Assembly: GCA_020152595.1 (NCBI GenBank)
Contig: JAIGNY010000904.1
Span: forward strand, 702,501-766,500
Direction: 5' to 3'
Origin: Chiridota heheva
Lineage: Eukaryota > Echinodermata > Holothuroidea > Apodida > Chiridotidae
DNA length: 64,000 nucleotides
The notes under the pieces are model-generated. The model was not told where the DNA came from. It ran no database searches and was given only the letters and a program-made list of their open reading frames with translations. The position numbers and the translations under genes are program-made. Positions 59,505-64,000 of this stretch are shown here, in pieces. The first letter of the stretch is position 1. Each line of letters begins with the position of its first letter.

Positions 59505-59810
59505 CTAATCCATAGATAACCAACAAATCCCCTGACGTCACCACACTATACCAAATAATCTTCTTTCACTTATCCTTTATTCCACCATACTTCTTTAAAG
59601 AGGAACTGCCAAGAAAACGAGGATGTTATTCCCCTCTTCCTCCCTGACACACACAAGATTGTTTGTATTATCGTTGGAAGTGATTTCACTGCCTTGGTGG
59701 CAGTCAGTACAAATGGATATGTCAAACAATTCTTTACCCGACAGTACGCTGACAAGAGAGAGGCAATGTATCAACGGACATGGTGCATTTTAACAGCAAT
59801 ATCTCCAAGC
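59505..59810. repeat. Diverged duplication, copy 1
   Basis: Matches 62160-62440 in order: 'ataaccaac.aatc', 'ccacactac', 'cttctttcacttatcctttat', 'aagaggaact', 'ttgtttgtattatc', 'agtga', and 'agaggcaatgtatcaa'. Divergence is high. It may be a dispersed repeat or part of a duplicated gene end. Confidence 0.65.
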
Positions 59811-59990
59811 AGACAATTAGTCCAGTGAGAAAAATAGGAATAAAACCCGAGAGTTAATAGGAAAGTAAGACAAGAGTTTGTGCACCTACATCAGCATCAC
59901 AGGGTGTGGAAATACAACTAATTGCCTGTCAAGGAGGCTTAGTTGAACAAAAGAGACGCTGCTATTGAGATTTTTTCTTTCTTCTTTTTA

Positions 59991-60275
59991 CCATAGGGGG
60001 GTTGGGGTAGGAAACTGCAACTGAGGTGTTAATATTAAAGTGTCCTCAACGAACAAGTGATTGGAGGTTTGTTACAGTTTAAATTGTCATAACAGGACAC
60101 CTTCTTCTAAACATTTGTGGTAGAAGATAAAATATCATAGGGGAGTCGGGGTAGGAAACTGCAACTGAGGTGTTAATATTAAAGTGTTCTCAACGAACAA
60201 ATGATAGGAGGTTTGTTACAGTTTAAATTGTCATAACAGGACACCTTCTTCTGAACATTTGTGGTAGAAGATACA
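59991..60275 (+). repeat. Recent tandem duplication of about 146 nt
   Basis: Bases 59991-60136 and 60137-60275 are nearly identical, starting 'cataggggggttggggtagg' and 'cataggggagtcggggtagg'. A run of more than 50 nt across 'gaggtttgttacagtttaaa' is unchanged. Confidence 0.92.
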
Positions 60276-60823
60276 AAATAAATAAAATTTAGAAAGGAGG
60301 TATTCAACTACTGACATCAAATTTGCAAATTTTGTTAATTAGGCCTGAAAATTTAAAAACCTACAAGCTGGTCAATTTTCATTTCTTTCTTTTGTGTTAT
60401 TTTCAACAGATGTTGTTAAGTGGGCACTAAAAAGATTTTCAATAAATTTTACAACAATTAAGCTCAAGTTTTCTCTGACTGTCACCATTCTTTTCACGGT
60501 TACAGAGATAAGAAAATCAGAGGGAAGGATCATTTTGCAATAATTGTAGCAAATGCGACATTAAGTAATTTTGGTCTGAAACTGACATCAATCGTTAACT
60601 TTCTTAATAATTAAAAGACAAAAAACACAATTTAGCACAACAATAAAGCCTTTTTACAATAGCAATTTTTATTACTTTTTGGGATAGCTCAAGAAATAAA
60701 AATGATTACTACAACATATAATCAGCATACTGAAAATAATTTGAATTTGACTCTTAAATAGAACAATTTTTCTATTGCAAATCTTTCAGATTGCAAGTGG
60801 ACAGGTGTTACATTCTCAATAAA
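60276..60823. other. Unassigned sequence
   Basis: No gene recognised. 'tttatt' near 60668 would be an AATAAA on the minus strand downstream of the candidate exon below. Confidence 0.4.
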
Positions 60824-60902
60824 TTATTCCACAATTAGATGGCATTCGCAGCAACCTACTTCTCTTTTCTGGTGAATCAAAATATCAACAAGTTGCTGCA
60901 CC
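60824..60902 (-). CDS. Candidate last coding exon of an unknown minus-strand gene
   Basis: On the minus strand a strong acceptor ('gctttattttgtgttttcag') precedes 60902. The frame beginning with its second base reads 25 codons, starting VQQLVDILIHQKREVG and ending with a Cys-rich CCECHLIVE, to a stop TAA at 60824-60826. Amphipathic start and coding-like composition are suggestive, but I do not recognise the family, and the upstream exon has not been found. Confidence 0.25.
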
Positions 60903-61531
60903 CTGAAAACACAAAATAAAGCAATCAGTAATCTATTCAGAAATGAAAAACAACATCCAACTTTGGGCATTTCAATCCCATCACTGAAAAACATGAAACT
61001 ACCTTTCTGTCAATCCCACAAGGGTTTTCAGACCAGTAAATTCTTAACCAGTCTACATTCATTCATTACCTTATCATTCTACATAGTATAATATAGTTTC
61101 TGCCGCAAGTTCAATTCTTCAAAAGATCAAATTTACACTGGAAAATAGTCCCCTACATACAGATTTAATTTACAAAGAAGCAAAAAAAGGATATAGCTGG
61201 TTGAAAAAAGGAAACTTGCACCAGTGCATGCAGTGTCAGTAAAACCTAGATTACTTTCAAGAAACTTGGATTATTTTCAAACAAATATACACTCTTCTAG
61301 TGACATTAATAGTCATCTACATATGTCCAACTAAACATGACACATATTTGTTCTCAATTATAACCTCACTATCATGCATCTCACCACAATGCAGTCTAAC
61401 ATTACAGCTCCAAATAGCACTTAACTAAATGAATTAAACCTTTCAGCCATAATGTGATTCTGCTGCTGTAATATTAGTGGCTCACACTACTGACCACATC
61501 AAAACTAATGTTGAATTAGTCTTCACTTGAA
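60903..61531. other. Unassigned sequence
   Basis: If the minus-strand gene exists this would be its intron. Nothing else seen. Confidence 0.45.
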
Positions 61532-61815
61532 TTAATGCCGGTCTAATAATTTATGAGTAAAGAAACATTCTTGAATAGAACCACCTTTGCTAAATACATT
61601 TGATTCAGGTTTTGTTTCTTCCTGACTTCCACCAACAAATGGACTATGGTGATAATTGCTTGTTACTGTGTCTTGGTGGGAGAGTGTGCTTTCCAGTTTT
61701 GTTACTCCACCCAGCAGACACAAATTTCTGGGATGTAAAAGCCCAACCATTTTTGTTACGCCTTCATCAAGAAATTCTGCTTTTTGACGAGCAACAGCCT
61801 TGAACTTAATACAAA
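61532..61815 (-). CDS. Unrecognised minus-strand open frame
   Basis: The ATG-initiated frame runs 61750-61532, 72 codons, and stays open upstream to about 61815, where it reads FKAVARQKAEFLDEGVTKMV. The composition is protein-like (SQEETKPESNVFSKGGSIQE near the end). The acceptor context upstream is poor and an overlapping plus-strand frame is nearly as long. I do not recognise it; it may be chance. Confidence 0.18.
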
Positions 61816-62159
61816 CAATCTTTGCTCACCAGATGATCTTCTTACGAAATACCTAAATTTGTTTGGTACAAGATGAGACTAAATCAAATCTACTGTATTT
61901 ATTCTAACATCAGAAAAGGGGATTGTGTAAAGATAAAATAAACCACAATCAGGTAATAAATTAACAAAAAAGCTACATAAAAATCATTACCATTAATTGA
62001 AAAAGTACCATAGTTATTTTCCTCAAATAAGCAAACCCTCTGTAGGTCCACAACTGTTTCACATGAAATTTGAAGTCACTTTAAGTAGCAGAGGATTAAA
62101 GACAGGGTGCAAAAGTTCAGTTATTTGCAGAAGCTTTTTAGCAAATTTGCTGACCATGT
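61816..62159. other. Unassigned sequence
   Basis: Nothing recognised. Confidence 0.45.
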
Positions 62160-62440
62160 ATTAATCCAAAGATAACCAAACTCATACACTGACAACACCA
62201 CACTACCCCAAATGCTTGACTAACAAAATCAGTTGTTTTAGTGTCTTCTTTTACTTATGCTTTCATTCCCCCATCTATCTTTGAAGAGGCACTCATACAA
62301 AATGTGTGGATTTCACTCCCCTGACTTGTTTGTATTATCATTAGAAGTGACTACATTGCAATCCTTTGCCCAATGGTACACTGACAGAGAGGCAATGTAT
62401 CAAATGACATTTCAACAGCAACATTAATTCTTTGTATCTC
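62160..62440. repeat. Diverged duplication, copy 2
   Basis: Partner of 59505-59810, same orientation, about 2.65 kb away. No coding potential in either copy. Confidence 0.65.
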
Positions 62441-64000
62441 ATCTTCAACTGAACAGTTTTTATTCTTCATTCACAACACTTCAGTATACCCAAATAATGA
62501 AGTAACAGCCTGTCTGCCATGTAGTCATCTGTGTGGATAAGACACCATTGCTAGAAACCGATTCCAAGAGTCCAAAAAGATACATGTTAGTCTCACAAGT
62601 ATTCAGCTGTTGCTTTGCTGTATAGGACGGTATGGTAATAATCTCTAAGATGAATACCCAAGAAAGATTTGCATCACTTTACTCAACAAAACATGACATT
62701 AAACATTGGTACAAGTACCAAAAATATACTTCCATTTTCAAATCCAGTTTGAATGTGTTAATTCTTCTAGTTTTAATACACCATTCTTGTTGGCTGCATT
62801 GCTGAGGTTGAATATCTTGCTTACAACTCTGTGATTCCAGAAACCTTATGGTAAATTATGGTAAATGCTTTCTACACATCAAAAAACTAAACGATGCAAA
62901 GCAGCTTCAATTGAATCTGTGACATAATTAATATAAAAATGTGATCTGCTTGATTTAAAATACAGAATAAATCTGAGAGAATATAAATGACAAGACAATT
63001 TGGTCATTAGCATCACCAAAATCAATTAAAAAAGACAAGCACTTTTTAATGAGACTATCAACACACACACAAAATGTCATAACCCACTTAAAATGTTTTA
63101 ACTATGTACCCCAGTGTACTGATCACAAGAAATAGATACAAATTCTACATCGTGCAAAACTCAAAATAACATTAACGTAAGAAAAAAGTAAAACTGATAT
63201 CCCAAAAAGTGAACTTAAAATTTCTCTCAACTCAATTTAGTATTGTATTTAATATTTACGAATTAATAGTATGTATAAATGTAACATCCATGTACAATCT
63301 CTTACAGGGTTTGAATGCAGATCACATAAATAACAAATGAATGATAAAATATCCCTAATTTCTTTGTAGCATTACCCAAGCTATACAATAATAAAGACAA
63401 ATGCTTAAACTACTTTTCTTTTTTAGATAGAAGTTTGGAAACCCGCTGGAAGCATCATCAATAACTATGCCACAGAATAGATCATCCTGGATTTCAAACT
63501 GCCTATATTTAGGGATTTCATTCCCCTACCTGGAGACAAGTGACATACATGTCAATTGATATCAATCCCTTTGCCAACATCTATGAAACTGATCATCTTA
63601 AAGAAATTAGGAATTCGAGTATTCGGTCATCCAGGCATTATGAACATCCCGGACTCTTTGACAGTGAACATGTGCTACGATTTGTGCACAAGTGAACACC
63701 ATGCTTTTTTCTATGTATGCACGATACATATATTTCAAACTCAAAATGATCTTTTCTACGTTTTTTTTTTCTACATTTGCAACAATTTCCTGCAAAATTA
63801 CCAAAGCGAACGTAGATATTTAGGCCTCTATAGGTGACCGATTTCACCCTGGCTGTAATGGTTAAAATGCTTTCGTTTTCACAGACAAACTGGTTGTTCA
63901 GATTTATGCACGTTCTTGTGAAGTCATCTCGAATACTCGAATACCCAGAATAAGCTCAGAAAAAAAAGAAAAAAAAAACTCCCATTAACCATATTGCAAT
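62441..64000. other. Unassigned AT-rich sequence
   Basis: No exon, RNA gene or transposon end was recognised. Frames at 63556-63847 on both strands show no domain. Phrases 'attcgagtattcg' (63611) and 'tcgaatactcgaata' (63929) are inverted to each other 310 nt apart, a possible weak inverted repeat. Confidence 0.4.

Overview
This is eukaryotic, most likely marine-invertebrate, DNA: low GC by eye, long introns with canonical GT/AG sites, and dense interspersed repeats including I-group and CR1/L2-like LINEs, DIRS retrotransposons and many short nonautonomous DNA transposons. An echinoderm or hemichordate would fit, but that placement is inference. Nothing bacterial, viral, tRNA, rRNA or CRISPR-like was recognised.

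One gene is secure. Seven plus-strand exons between 10291 and 38920 encode a peroxisomal phytanoyl-CoA 2-hydroxylase (PHYH). Every splice phase matches. The 310 codons align without a gap in spacing to the human enzyme around the Fe(II) ligands (HxD at 19673-19681, His at 28270-28272) and the 2-oxoglutarate arginine (28303-28305). About 26 N-terminal residues, including the expected PTS2 signal, are not found; that first exon is upstream or unrecognised.

Layout. 1-10 kb: a decayed I-group LINE (288-3247), an inverted-repeat element, copies of a tandem-structured dispersed repeat, and a 240-bp MITE. 10-19.8 kb: PHYH exons 2-5, with intron repeats: a CR1-like LINE tail, a 24-bp minisatellite holding a 242-bp MITE with 9-bp target duplication, and an internally deleted L2-like LINE. 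19.9-38.8 kb: exons 6-8, separated by two degenerate DIRS elements in sense orientation (19962-26427 and about 30457-38745), a 5'-truncated I-group LINE with a perfect 12-bp target duplication, and a 59-bp minisatellite. The second DIRS carries a 2.36-kb unidentified insertion inside its internal complementary region. 39-64 kb: no certain gene; two TTAA-flanked MITEs, three hAT-like elements with 8-bp duplications, large (TA)n arrays, CT-rich tracts, local duplications, and one or two weak minus-strand exon candidates near 60.8-61.8 kb.

The window is best read as one housekeeping gene whose introns have been swollen to about 28 kb by layered transposon insertions, while all its exons stay intact. 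I saw no new defence or metabolic system. The more unusual structures are the complete DIRS terminal architecture, the short-repeat leader of the DIRS elements, and the nesting of transposons with minisatellites.
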